Below, one piece after another: positions 50,783 through 59,649 of a DNA stretch of 64,000 nt. The notes under the pieces were generated by a model. That model worked only from the letters and a program-made list of their open reading frames with translations. It was not told the DNA's origin and ran no database searches. The translations under genes and the position numbers were made by a program. This DNA comes from Kribbella solani (lineage in GTDB: Bacteria > Actinomycetota > Actinomycetes > Propionibacteriales > Kribbellaceae). The stretch covers positions 7,746,666-7,810,665 of the forward strand of contig NZ_JACHNF010000001.1 of assembly GCF_014205295.1 (NCBI RefSeq), given 5' to 3'. The number at the start of each line of letters is the position of its first letter. The first letter of the stretch is position 1.

Positions 50783-51673
50783 CTACGGCTCGAGGGTGCT
50801 CCGGGGCGGTACGTCCCCGAGCTTGTCCGGGTTCCGCAGCAGGTACAGCTCGGTGATCAGGCCGTCGGTGCACTTCAGGAAGGTGACCGTGTCCGGCTGG
50901 TCGCCGTAGTACGCGATGAAGGCCTGCTCGTCGTTCAGCGTGGCCATCCGGATCTCGAAACCGGGATTGCCCGCGATCACGCCGAACAACCACCGGGCGA
51001 TCTTCTCCGCGCCCTGGATCGGGCGCAGCGCGGCCTGCTTCTTGCCACCGCCGTCGCTGATCAGTACCGCATCCGGCGCGAGCAGCGCGACCACCTGATC
51101 GAAGTCGCCCGAACCGGCCGCCTGCATGAACCGCAACGTCACCTCGTCATGGCTGGCCTTGTCGACGTGATGCCGCGGCTGCCGGGCGTGGACGTGCCCG
51201 CGGGCCCGGTGTGCGAGCTGCCGGACCGCGGCTTCCGATCGGCCGAGCGTTTCCGCGATCTCGTCGTACGGGAGATCGAACACCTCGCGCAGTACGAACG
51301 TGGCCCGCTCCAGCGGCGACAGCGTCTCCAGTACGACGAGCATCGCCATGCTGACCGAGTCCGCCAGCTCGACCGCGGCCGCCGGATCGTCCGGCGATTC
51401 CAGCGCACTGATCGGCTCCGGCAGCCACGGTCCGACGTACTGCTCCCGCCTCGCCTTCTGTTCACGCAGCCGGTTCAGCGCCAGGCGGGTGGTGATCCGG
51501 ATCAGGTACGCCCGTGGGTCGCGGATGTCGTCATGTTCGATCGCGGACCAACGCAGCCAGGCTTCCTGGACCACGTCCTCCGCGTCACTGACACTCCCGA
51601 CCACCCGGTACGCCGCCCCGACCAGTACCGGCCGGTGCTCGGCGAACTCGTGGGCGAGCTGTTCTTCAGTCAC
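50783..51673 (-). CDS. RNA polymerase sigma factor, ECF41 type (SigJ-like) with SnoaL-like extension
   Basis: 296 residues from GTG 51,673, overlapping the upstream gene's stop (GTGA). Sigma region 2 (about 8-75: DAEDVVQEAWLRW) and region 4 (about 115-165: LSPLERATFVLREVFDLPYDEIA) are followed by a SnoaL-like C-terminal domain. That domain has the two diagnostic ECF41 motifs: DGGGK (residues 207-211) and NPDKL near the end. In this group the extension modulates activity in place of a classical anti-sigma factor. It is co-transcribed with the carboxymuconolactone decarboxylase-like gene, the usual ECF41 target. Confidence 0.96.
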   Translation of the reverse strand: MTEEQLAHEFAEHRPVLVGAAYRVVGSVSDAEDVVQEAWLRWSAIEHDDIRDPRAYLIRITTRLALNRLREQKARREQYVGPWLPEPISALESPDDPAAAVELADSVSMAMLVVLETLSPLERATFVLREVFDLPYDEIAETLGRSEAAVRQLAHRARGHVHARQPRHHVDKASHDEVTLRFMQAAGSGDFDQVVALLAPDAVLISDGGGKKQAALRPIQGAEKIARWLFGVIAGNPGFEIRMATLNDEQAFIAYYGDQPDTVTFLKCTDGLITELYLLRNPDKLGDVPPRSTLEP

Positions 51674-52224
51674 TTGGCCGGCCTCAGTTCGCAGTACTCC
51701 TTGAAGCCCTGGCTGGTGAGGCCGACGGCGGCGTTGACGCGGGAGCGGAAGTTCTCCAGCGCGACCATCGCGGTCAGCTCGACGAACTCCTTCTCGCTGA
51801 GGTCCCGCCGCAGCCGCTCGACCTGCTCGTCGGTCACCTCCGGCGGCGTCGCCGTCATCGCCTCGGTGTAGTCCATCACCGCGCGCTCCAGATCCGTGTA
51901 GACGTCGCTGTCCCGCCACCTTGGCACATCGCGCAGTTTGACCGGGTCCACGCCCTGGTGATGGAACTCCCAATATCCGAAGTCCATGCACCAGCTGCAC
52001 CCGATCTGGGCCGACGCGACCATCACGCTGAGCGCCTTCAGCCCCGGGTCGAGCGCCTTCCAGTTGCCGGCCGTACCTTCCAGCAGGGCGGTCGAGAGCA
52101 GTACCGGCCGGTGGTGCAGCGCTACTTTCACCGGGTCCGGGACTTTCCGGAACCTCCGCCGGCTGATCCATTCCACGAGCCGTACGCTCGCCGTCCGCCG
52201 GTGCTCGAGCCCGATCCGCGCCAT
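51670..52224 (-). CDS. Carboxymuconolactone decarboxylase / AhpD-like protein (ECF41 partner)
   Basis: 184 residues, all-helical CMD/AhpD fold. The redox motif C-x-x-C is in SAQIGCSWCMDFGYWEFHHQG, with the His a few residues later. The helix AVMDYTEAMTATPPEVTDEQV and the LTAMVALENFRSRVNAAVGL segment fit. It may act as a peroxidase or decarboxylase-like enzyme. A CCAGAAG-region ribosome site precedes the ATG. It is the first gene of the operon with the ECF41 sigma factor and lies behind an ECF41-like promoter. Confidence 0.93.
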   Translation of the reverse strand: MARIGLEHRRTASVRLVEWISRRRFRKVPDPVKVALHHRPVLLSTALLEGTAGNWKALDPGLKALSVMVASAQIGCSWCMDFGYWEFHHQGVDPVKLRDVPRWRDSDVYTDLERAVMDYTEAMTATPPEVTDEQVERLRRDLSEKEFVELTAMVALENFRSRVNAAVGLTSQGFKEYCELRPAK

Positions 52225-52258
52225 CTCATCCTCCAGAAGTCCGTCGTCGACACCTGGA

Positions 52259-52284
52259 CACGCGCCAGCTGGCCGGCTGTGACA
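52259..52284 (-). promoter_or_regulatory. ECF41-like promoter of the CMD-sigma operon
   Basis: On the minus strand, TGTCACA (52,284-52,278) is followed 15 nt later by CGTG (52,262-52,259). The ECF41 consensus as I recall it is TGTCACA, ~16 nt, CGTC. It lies about 35 bp upstream of the CMD gene start, so the sigma factor probably drives its own operon. Confidence 0.65.
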
Positions 52285-52413
52285 TGAACTGGGTCACAAT
52301 CGGCGGTTCGACAGGAGGTGTCGGTCGTCGGCGCGCCCATCGCGGACCTCACAGGCGTGAATGACGATGTACGTACACGGGTACGTCCTGTCGAGCTGCC
52401 GTCGGGCTGGGGA

Positions 52414-52452
52414 TTGGATATTCATCCGGATCATGGCATACTCATTCATATG
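52414..52452 (+). promoter_or_regulatory. argC promoter with ARG-box-like sites, leaderless start
   Basis: TTGGAT (52,414-52,419), a 17-bp spacer and CATACT (52,437-52,442), with the argC ATG 7 nt downstream, so transcription should begin at or next to the start codon. Two ARG-box-like half-palindromes (about 52,416-52,435 and 52,435-52,452, the latter reading ATGAATGAGTATGCC on the minus strand) overlap the -10 and the start. ArgR from this cluster could therefore block initiation. Confidence 0.65.
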
Positions 52453-53481
52453 AGCGTGACGGTGGCGGTGGCCGGGGCCAGTGGATATGCCGGGGGTGAG
52501 CTGCTCCGGTTGCTGAGCGGTCACCCGGACGTGGAGATCGGCGCCGTGACCGCCGGCGGGAACGCCGGTACGGCGCTCGGCGCGCACCACCCGCACCTCG
52601 TGCCGCTGGCCGGGCGCATCCTCGTCGAGACCACGGCGGAAACGCTCGCCGGTCACGACGTGGTCTTCCTCGCGCTGCCGCACGGACAGTCCGCCGTCAT
52701 CGCCGAGCAACTCGGCAACGACGTCACCGTGATCGACTGCGGCGCGGACTTCCGGTTGCTCGAGGCCGACGCGTGGGTGGAGTTCTACGGGGGAGTGCAT
52801 GCAGGCGCCTGGCCGTACGGACTGCCGGAGCTGCCCGGGCAACGGGACAAGCTCCGCGGTGCGCATCGGGTCGCCGTACCGGGGTGTTATCCGACCGTAT
52901 CCACGCTGGCCCTGCTGCCCGCGGTACAGGCCGGACTGGTTGACGCGAGTCAGTTGGTCGTCGTCGCGGTCAGCGGTACGTCCGGCGCGGGCAAGGCGCC
53001 GAAGGCACATCTGCTCGGTGCGGAGGTGATGGGTTCTGCCTCGGCGTACGGGGTCGGCGGCGTACACCGGCACACTCCGGAGATCGAGCAGAACCTCGCG
53101 CCGTACTCGGATCAGCCGGTGAGCGTTTCGTTCACGCCGGTCCTCGTACCGATGGCCCGCGGCATTCTCGCCACGTGCAGCGCACCGATGGCCGATTCCG
53201 CCGACTACGAGACGCTGCGGAAGGCGTACGAGGTCGCATACGCGGATGAGCCTTTCGTACACCTGCTGCCCGAAGGGCAATGGCCGCAGACACAGGCCAC
53301 GCTCGGCGCGAACACCGTGCAGTTGCAGGTCGCACTCGACCAGCGCACCGGCCGCGCCGTGATCGTGGCCGCCATGGACAACCTCACCAAGGGCACCGCC
53401 GGCGCCGCCGTGCAGTGCATGAACCTGGCCAAGGGTCTGACCGAGACCACGGCCCTGCCCCTCGTAGGAGTAGCCCCGTGA
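52450..53481 (+). CDS. argC: N-acetyl-gamma-glutamyl-phosphate reductase
   Basis: 343 residues from ATG 52,450; the open frame upstream crosses the promoter and is not coding. NADPH-dependent reduction of N-acetylglutamyl phosphate. The Rossmann start VAVAGASGYAGGELLRLL, the catalytic Cys in VAVPGCYPT and the GVHRHTPEIEQNL block are present. First gene of the arginine operon; the GTGA overlap with argJ couples translation. Confidence 0.97.
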   Translation: MSVTVAVAGASGYAGGELLRLLSGHPDVEIGAVTAGGNAGTALGAHHPHLVPLAGRILVETTAETLAGHDVVFLALPHGQSAVIAEQLGNDVTVIDCGADFRLLEADAWVEFYGGVHAGAWPYGLPELPGQRDKLRGAHRVAVPGCYPTVSTLALLPAVQAGLVDASQLVVVAVSGTSGAGKAPKAHLLGAEVMGSASAYGVGGVHRHTPEIEQNLAPYSDQPVSVSFTPVLVPMARGILATCSAPMADSADYETLRKAYEVAYADEPFVHLLPEGQWPQTQATLGANTVQLQVALDQRTGRAVIVAAMDNLTKGTAGAAVQCMNLAKGLTETTALPLVGVAP

Positions 53482-54692
53482 CCGTCGATATCACCCCGGA
53501 CACCGCGCTGGATCCAGGAGTCGATCGGAGCGCCGGGGTCACCGCGCCGGCCGGCTTCCGCGCGGCCGGAGTGATCGCCGGGATCAAACCGGCCGGTACG
53601 CCGGACCTGACCGTTGTCGTGAACGACGGCCCGCACGACGTCGCCGCCGGCGTCTTCACCACCAACAAGGTGAAGGCCGCGCCGGTGCTCTGGTCGCAGC
53701 AGGTCCTGACCGCCGGCGTACTGAAGGCCGTCGTCCTGAACTCCGGCGGCGCGAACGCCTGCACCGGGCCGGAAGGTTTTCAGGACACCCACAAGACCGC
53801 CGAAGAGCTGGCATCGCTGCTGGGTGTGGGCGCCGCCGAGGTCGGCGTCTGCTCGACCGGCCTGATCGGCGAACGCCTTCCGATGGCGGCTCTGATCCCG
53901 GGACTTTCGCTGGCCGTGGATGCGTTGGGCAACGGTCCCGAGCACGGTCTGGCCGCGGCCACCGCGGTGATGACGACCGACAACGTGCCGAAGCAGGCCG
54001 CGCTGAAGCACCCGGGCGGCTGGAGCATCGGTGGGTTCGCGAAGGGCGCCGGGATGTGCGCGCCGAACATGGCGACGATGCTGAGCGTCATCACCACCGA
54101 CGCCGTGCTGGACCAGCCGCACCTCGACCACGCGCTCCGGAACGCGGTCGGCAAGACCTTCAACCGGCTCGACGTCGACGGTGGTACGTCGACCAACGAC
54201 ACCGTGTTGCTGCTCAGCTCGGGCGCGTCCGGCGTGACCGTGACGCCCGAGGAGTTCGAGGCCGCGCTGACCGTACTGGCTGCTGACCTGGTGCAGCAGT
54301 TGCAGGCCGACGCCGAGGGTGTCACCAAGCACGTCAGCATCACCGTCCAGGGCGCGGCGTCCGAGGCGGAGGCGCTGGCCGCCGCCAAGGTCGTTGCCGA
54401 GGACAACCTGTGCAAGACCGCGTTCTTCGCCTCCGACCCGAACTGGGGCCGGATCGCGATGGCGGTCGGCAACGCGCCCACCGCCTTCGACCCGGCGCTG
54501 CTCGACATCACCCTGAACGGTGCCGCCATCTGCGTCGCCGGCGGCAAGGGCGTCGACCGTTCCGAGGCCGACCTCAGCGGTCTGGAGATCGACGTGGTGA
54601 TCGACCTGCACGCCGGCTCCGCGTCGGCGACCGTACTCACCACCGACCTGTCCCACGCCTACGTCGAAGAGAACTCGGCCTACTCCTCATGA
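53478..54692 (+). CDS. argJ: Bifunctional glutamate N-acetyltransferase / N-acetylglutamate synthase
   Basis: 404 residues from GTG 53,478. It transfers acetyl from N-acetylornithine to glutamate, recycling the acetyl group. The precursor self-cleaves before Thr200 in CAPNMATMLSVITTDA. Family blocks AGVFTTNKVKAAPV, NSGGANACTG, DGGTSTNDTV and KTAFFASDPNWGRI are present. Because ArgJ recycles acetyl groups, no argE-type deacetylase is needed. Confidence 0.97.
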   Translation: MTVDITPDTALDPGVDRSAGVTAPAGFRAAGVIAGIKPAGTPDLTVVVNDGPHDVAAGVFTTNKVKAAPVLWSQQVLTAGVLKAVVLNSGGANACTGPEGFQDTHKTAEELASLLGVGAAEVGVCSTGLIGERLPMAALIPGLSLAVDALGNGPEHGLAAATAVMTTDNVPKQAALKHPGGWSIGGFAKGAGMCAPNMATMLSVITTDAVLDQPHLDHALRNAVGKTFNRLDVDGGTSTNDTVLLLSSGASGVTVTPEEFEAALTVLAADLVQQLQADAEGVTKHVSITVQGAASEAEALAAAKVVAEDNLCKTAFFASDPNWGRIAMAVGNAPTAFDPALLDITLNGAAICVAGGKGVDRSEADLSGLEIDVVIDLHAGSASATVLTTDLSHAYVEENSAYSS

Positions 54693-55564
54693 TTCCAGCG
54701 GATCCGATCGAAAAGGCAGCGGTACTCACCGAGGCGCTGCCCTGGCTGAAGGAGTTCCACGGCAAGACCGTGGTGGTGAAGTACGGCGGTAACGCGATGG
54801 TCGACGAGAAGCTCAAGCGGGCGTTCGCCGAGGACATCGTGTTCCTGCGGTACTCAGGAGTGCGCGTGGTCGTCGTACACGGTGGTGGTCCGCAGATCAG
54901 CGACATGCTCGGCCGGCTCGGGATCGACAGCGAGTTCCGCGGCGGGTTGCGGGTGACCACGCCGGAGGCGATGGATGTCGTCGGCATGGTGCTGGTCGGC
55001 AAGGTCGGCCGGGAGCTGGTCGGGCTGCTGAACGCGCACGGTCCGTTCGCGGTCGGCATGTCCGGCGAGGACGCCGGCCTGTTCACGGCGGAGCGGCGTA
55101 CGGCGCTGGTGGACGGTGAACAGGTCGACATCGGCCTGGTGGGCGACGTGGTCGACGTCCGCCCGGAGGCGGTGATCGACCTGATCGACGCCGGCCGGAT
55201 TCCGGTGGTGTCGACGATCGCGCCGGACGAGGACGGCCTCGCGCACAACGTGAACGCGGACACCGCGGCCGCCGCGCTGGCTTCGGCCCTCGGCGCGGAG
55301 AAGCTCGTCGTACTTACTGACGTGGCAGGCCTGTACCGCAATTGGCCCGACAGCGACGAGATCATCACCCAGATCGACACCGCCGAGCTGGCCGAACTGC
55401 TCCCGTCGCTCGCCTCCGGCATGGTCCCGAAAATGGAGGCCTGCCTGCGCGCGGTCGAGTCCGGCGTGTCCCGGGCCACCGTGATCGACGGCCGCGTACC
55501 GCACTCGTTGCTCCTCGAAATCTTCACCGACGCCGGAATCGGAACCCAGGTGATCCCGTCATGA
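54689..55564 (+). CDS. argB: Acetylglutamate kinase
   Basis: 291 residues from ATG 54,689 (ATGA overlap with argJ). Amino-acid-kinase fold: VVKYGGNAM, VVVVHGGGPQISDML, the HNVNADTAAAALASALGAEKLVVLTDV nucleotide/substrate loop, and LASGMVPKMEACLRAV. It has an N-terminal extension (EKAAVLTEALPWLKEF) typical of the arginine-inhibitable hexameric form. Confidence 0.97.
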   Translation: MIPADPIEKAAVLTEALPWLKEFHGKTVVVKYGGNAMVDEKLKRAFAEDIVFLRYSGVRVVVVHGGGPQISDMLGRLGIDSEFRGGLRVTTPEAMDVVGMVLVGKVGRELVGLLNAHGPFAVGMSGEDAGLFTAERRTALVDGEQVDIGLVGDVVDVRPEAVIDLIDAGRIPVVSTIAPDEDGLAHNVNADTAAAALASALGAEKLVVLTDVAGLYRNWPDSDEIITQIDTAELAELLPSLASGMVPKMEACLRAVESGVSRATVIDGRVPHSLLLEIFTDAGIGTQVIPS

Positions 55565-56763
55565 CCGAACTGCTCACCGTCGATGGCACCCAGGCCGCGC
55601 TGACGTCGCGGTACTCCGGCGCGCTGATGAACACCTTCGGCGCACCGAAGCGCGTGCTGGTGCGCGGCGAGGGCGCGTACCTGTGGGACGCGGACGGCAA
55701 CAAGTACCTCGACCTGCTCGGTGGGCTGGCGGTGAACTGCCTCGGCCACGCGCACCCGTTCGTGGTGTCCGCGGTGACATCACAGCTCGCCACCCTGGGG
55801 CATGTCTCGAACTTCTTCGCCTCCGCGCCGCAGATCGCGCTGGCCGAGAAACTGCTCGGTCTCTTCGACGTACCGGGCAAGGTGTTCTTCACCAACTCCG
55901 GCACCGAGGCGAACGAGGCCGCCTTCAAGATCACGCGGCGCACCGGCCGTACCAAGATCGTCTCCACCATCGGGGCGTTCCACGGGCGGTCGATGGGCGC
56001 GCTCGCGCTGACCTGGAAGCCGGCGTACCGGGAGGCGTTCGCGCCGCTGCCCGGTGACGTCGAGTTCGTGCCGTACGGCGACGCGGACGCGCTCGCCGCC
56101 GCGGTCGACGACCGGACCGCGGCCGTCGTCCTGGAGCCGATCCAGGGCGAGAACGGCGTGATCGTGCCGCCGGACGGCTACCTGCGGGCCGCGCGGCGGA
56201 TCACCTCCGAGCACGGCGCGCTGCTGTGGCTCGACGAGATCCAGACCGGCATCGGCCGGACCGGAACCTGGTTCGGGTACGAGGCCGAGGGGATCGTGCC
56301 GGATCTGGTCACCGTCGCGAAGGGCCTCGGCGCCGGCATCCCGATCGGTGCCTGCATCGGTCTCGGCGCGGCCGCGGACCTGCTGCAGCCGGGGAACCAC
56401 GGGACCACGTTCGGCGGCAACCCGGTCGCGGCGATCGCCGGGCTGGCGGTGCTGACCGTGATCGAGCGGGACGGCCTGCTCGGCCAGGTGAATGCCATCG
56501 GCAACCACCTCGCGTCCTCGATCAGCGCGCTCGACCACCCGAAGATCGCCGGCGTCCGCGGCCGCGGGCTGCTGCGCGCGATCCAGCTGACCGAGCCGGT
56601 GTCCGACCAGGTCGCCGCGCTGGCGCTGGAAGCCGGTTTCGTGGTGAACAATCCGGTCCCGGACGCGTTGCGGCTGGCCCCGCCGTACATCCTGAGCAAG
56701 GCTGACGTGGACAGTTTCGTCGCGGCCCTTCCCGGGCTGCTCGATCAGACGGAGGCGAACTGA
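55561..56763 (+). CDS. argD: Acetylornithine aminotransferase
   Basis: 400 residues. Class III PLP aminotransferase: YLDLLGGLAVNCLGHAHP, NSGTEANEAAFKITRR, the AFHGRSMGALALTWK phosphate-site region, the DEIQTGIGRTG Asp, and the PLP-binding Lys in VTVAKGLGAGIPIGA. It overlaps argB by 4 nt and argF by 1 nt (TGATG). Confidence 0.97.
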   Translation: MTELLTVDGTQAALTSRYSGALMNTFGAPKRVLVRGEGAYLWDADGNKYLDLLGGLAVNCLGHAHPFVVSAVTSQLATLGHVSNFFASAPQIALAEKLLGLFDVPGKVFFTNSGTEANEAAFKITRRTGRTKIVSTIGAFHGRSMGALALTWKPAYREAFAPLPGDVEFVPYGDADALAAAVDDRTAAVVLEPIQGENGVIVPPDGYLRAARRITSEHGALLWLDEIQTGIGRTGTWFGYEAEGIVPDLVTVAKGLGAGIPIGACIGLGAAADLLQPGNHGTTFGGNPVAAIAGLAVLTVIERDGLLGQVNAIGNHLASSISALDHPKIAGVRGRGLLRAIQLTEPVSDQVAALALEAGFVVNNPVPDALRLAPPYILSKADVDSFVAALPGLLDQTEAN

Positions 56764-57695
56764 TGGTACGGCACTTCCTGCGGGACGACGATCTGTCGCC
56801 GGTCGAGCAGGACGAGGTACTGACGCTGGCCGCGCAGCTGGCGGGGGACCGGCACGGGCATCAGCCGCTGACCGGGCCGAAGACGGTCGCGGTGATCTTC
56901 GACAAGACCTCGACCCGGACCCGGATCTCGTTCTCGGTCGGGATCGCCGAGCTCGGCGGCGTACCGCTGGTGATCGACGCGAAGACCTCGCAAATGGGCC
57001 GGGGTGAGCCGATCGCGGACACCGCGCGCGTACTGGACCGGCAGGTCGCGGCGATCGTCTGGCGGACCGCCGGTCAAGAGCGGATCGACGAGATGGCGGC
57101 GGCGTCGCGGGTGCCGGTGATCAATGCGCTCACCGACGAGTTCCATCCTTGTCAGATCCTCGCCGACCTGCAGACCGTACGCCAGCACAAGGGTTCGACG
57201 GCCGGGCTGAAGCTGGTGTACCTGGGCGACGGCGCGAACAACATGGCGCACTCGTACCTGCTCGGCGGCGCGACCGCTGGGATGCACGTCGTGATCGGCT
57301 CACCGGAGGCGTACCAACCGGATCCTGAGGTGCTGGTGCGGGCGGCCACGATCGCGGAGCAGACCGGCGGCTCGGTGGCGTGGTCCGGCGATCCGGTCGC
57401 CGCGGTCGACGGCGCCGACGTGGTTGCCACCGACACCTGGGTGTCGATGGGTCAGGAAGCCGAGGCGGCCGACCGGGAAGCGCCGTTCGTTCCGTACGCG
57501 GTGACCGAGCAACTACTCGCCAAGGCGAAGCCGGACGCGATCGTGCTGCACTGCCTGCCCGCGTACCGTGGCAAGGAGATCGACGCGGCCGTGATCGACG
57601 GACCACAATCGGTCGTCTGGGACGAGGCCGAGAACCGGCTGCACGCGCAGAAGGCGCTGCTGTCGTGGCTGTTGGCGAGGAGCTTCGAGGCATGA
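56763..57695 (+). CDS. argF: Ornithine carbamoyltransferase
   Basis: 310 residues. The carbamoyl-phosphate motif is STRTRISFSVG (family S-T-R-T-R), then HPCQILADLQT, a DGANNMAHSYL ornithine-side loop (consensus GDxxNN) and the catalytic HCLPAYRGKEI. It makes citrulline from ornithine. Anabolic by context. Confidence 0.97.
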   Translation: MVRHFLRDDDLSPVEQDEVLTLAAQLAGDRHGHQPLTGPKTVAVIFDKTSTRTRISFSVGIAELGGVPLVIDAKTSQMGRGEPIADTARVLDRQVAAIVWRTAGQERIDEMAAASRVPVINALTDEFHPCQILADLQTVRQHKGSTAGLKLVYLGDGANNMAHSYLLGGATAGMHVVIGSPEAYQPDPEVLVRAATIAEQTGGSVAWSGDPVAAVDGADVVATDTWVSMGQEAEAADREAPFVPYAVTEQLLAKAKPDAIVLHCLPAYRGKEIDAAVIDGPQSVVWDEAENRLHAQKALLSWLLARSFEA

Positions 57696-58204
57696 GCATT
57701 GCGGCCGTACCGACCACCAAGACTGCTAGGCAACAGCGGATTGTCGAGCTGCTCGGGCGGCAGCCGGTGCGGTCGCAGACCGAGCTGGCCGATCTGCTGG
57801 CCGACTCCGGCCTGGTGGTCGGTCAGGCGACGCTGTCCCGCGACCTGGTCGAGATCGGCGCGGTGAAGGTCCGCGACGGAGCCGGTCAGCTTGTGTACGC
57901 GGTGCCCGGCGAAGGTGGTGACCGTACGCCACGCGCCGGTGAAGCGGCCGCCTTCGAGGCGCGGCTCGCCCGGGTCGCGTCCGAGCTGCTGGTCAGCGCG
58001 GAGGGCAGCGCCAACCTGGTAATCCTCCGAACCCCGCCGGGGGCGGCCCAGTACTTCGCGTCGGCGATCGACCACGTGGGCCTGGACGACGTCCTCGGCA
58101 CCATCGCGGGCGACGACACCGTCATGGTCGTCTCCCGCAACCCCACCGGCGGCGATGCCCTGGCCGCCCGCTTCCTGTCCTTAGCCGCACGCGAACCGAA
58201 GTAA
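57692..58204 (+). CDS. argR: Arginine repressor
   Basis: 170 residues. The N-terminal winged helix (about 12-75: RQQRIVELLGRQPVRSQTELADLL, then VGQATLSRDLVEIGAVKV) precedes a C-terminal oligomerisation/arginine-binding domain with SANLVILRTPPGAAQYFASAID and GTIAGDDTVMVVS. It is a hexameric repressor using arginine as co-repressor. It overlaps argF by 4 nt and so is autoregulated with the operon through the ARG-box-like sites at argC. Confidence 0.96.
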   Translation: MSIAAVPTTKTARQQRIVELLGRQPVRSQTELADLLADSGLVVGQATLSRDLVEIGAVKVRDGAGQLVYAVPGEGGDRTPRAGEAAAFEARLARVASELLVSAEGSANLVILRTPPGAAQYFASAIDHVGLDDVLGTIAGDDTVMVVSRNPTGGDALAARFLSLAAREPK

Positions 58205-58212
58205 GGAAACCA

Positions 58213-59628
58213 ATGAGTTCTGGAGAAAGCGCCGCTCTGTGGGGTGGGCGGTTCGCGGGTGGTCCGGCCGACGCGCTGGCCGCGTTGAGCAAGTCCACGC
58301 AGTTCGACTGGCGGCTGGCGCCGTACGACATCGCCGGGTCGAAGGCGCACGCGAAGGTACTGCACCGCGCGGGACTGCTCACCGACGAGGACCTGACCGC
58401 GATGCTGGCCGGCCTCGACGCGCTGCTCGCGGACGTGCTCGCCGGCAAGTTCCTCCCGGCCGAAGCCGATGAGGACGTACACACCGCGCTGGAACACGGG
58501 CTGCTGGAGCGGCTCGGCGCCGAGCTGGGCGGCCGGCTCCGCGCCGGGCGCTCGCGGAACGACCAGGTCGCGACGCTGTTCAAGGCGTACCTGCGGGAGC
58601 ACGGCCGGATCATCGGACGACTCGTACTCGATCAGGTGAACACGCTGGCCGAGCAGGCCGCGAAGCACCTGGGCGTCGCGATGCCGGGGCGTACGCATCT
58701 GCAGCACGCGCAACCGGTCCTGCTCTCGCACCACCTGCTTGCCCACGCCTGGCCGCTGATCCGGGACCTGGATCGGCTGGCCGACTGGGACGCTCGCGTC
58801 GCGGCCGATTCGCCGTACGGGTCGGGTGCGCTGGCCGGAAGTTCGCTGGGTCTCGACCCGGTGTTCGTCGCCCGCGAGCTCGGCTTCACGAACTCGTCGG
58901 CGAACTCGATCGACGGTACGTCCGCGCGGGACTTCGTCGCGGAGTTCGCGTTCGTCACCGCGCAGATCGGGATCGACCTGTCCCGGCAGGCCGAAGAGGT
59001 GATCATCTGGGCGACGAAGGAGTTCGGGTTCGTCGAGCTGGACGACGCGTACTCGACCGGGTCCAGCATCATGCCGCAGAAGAAGAACCCCGACATCGCC
59101 GAACTCGCCCGCGGCAAGGCCGGCCGGCTGATCGGGAACCTGAGCGGCCTGCTGGCGACGCTCAAGGCGCAGCCGCTGGCGTACAACCGGGACCTGCAGG
59201 AGGACAAGGAGCCGGTCTTCGACTCCATCGACACCCTCGAGGTACTGCTGCCGGCGTTCACCGGGATGATCCGCACCCTGCGCTTCAACGCCGACCGCCT
59301 GGCTGAGCTCGCCCCCCAGGGTTTCTCCCTCGCCACCGACATCGCCGAGTGGCTGGTCCGGCAGAAGGTTCCGTTCCGAGTGGCCCACGAGCTGGCCGGC
59401 GCCTGCGTCCAGGCTTGCGAGAAGCGCGGCATCGAACTCTGGGACCTCACCGACGACGACCTCGCCGCCATCTCCCCGCACCTGACTCCCGAAGTCCGCA
59501 CCGTCCTGACCGTCGAAGGCTCCCTCACCTCCCGCAACACCCGAGGCGGCACCTCCCAAACCCAGGTAACAGCCCAACTAACCGAACTCCACTCCCGCGC
59601 CCAGGCCCACGCAACCCGGCTCGGCTGA
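58213..59628 (+). CDS. argH: Argininosuccinate lyase
   Basis: 471 residues. Fumarase/aspartase superfamily: LWGGRFAGGP start, AGRSRNDQVATLF, GRTHLQHAQPVLLSHHLL and the signature GSSIMPQKKNPDIAE with the catalytic Ser loop. It produces arginine and fumarate. AAGGAA precedes the ATG, 8 nt after argR. Its partner argG is not between argR and argH and is absent from the window. Confidence 0.98.
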   Translation: MSSGESAALWGGRFAGGPADALAALSKSTQFDWRLAPYDIAGSKAHAKVLHRAGLLTDEDLTAMLAGLDALLADVLAGKFLPAEADEDVHTALEHGLLERLGAELGGRLRAGRSRNDQVATLFKAYLREHGRIIGRLVLDQVNTLAEQAAKHLGVAMPGRTHLQHAQPVLLSHHLLAHAWPLIRDLDRLADWDARVAADSPYGSGALAGSSLGLDPVFVARELGFTNSSANSIDGTSARDFVAEFAFVTAQIGIDLSRQAEEVIIWATKEFGFVELDDAYSTGSSIMPQKKNPDIAELARGKAGRLIGNLSGLLATLKAQPLAYNRDLQEDKEPVFDSIDTLEVLLPAFTGMIRTLRFNADRLAELAPQGFSLATDIAEWLVRQKVPFRVAHELAGACVQACEKRGIELWDLTDDDLAAISPHLTPEVRTVLTVEGSLTSRNTRGGTSQTQVTAQLTELHSRAQAHATRLG

Positions 59629-59649
59629 GGCTCCTTTAGGGTGCTGCGC

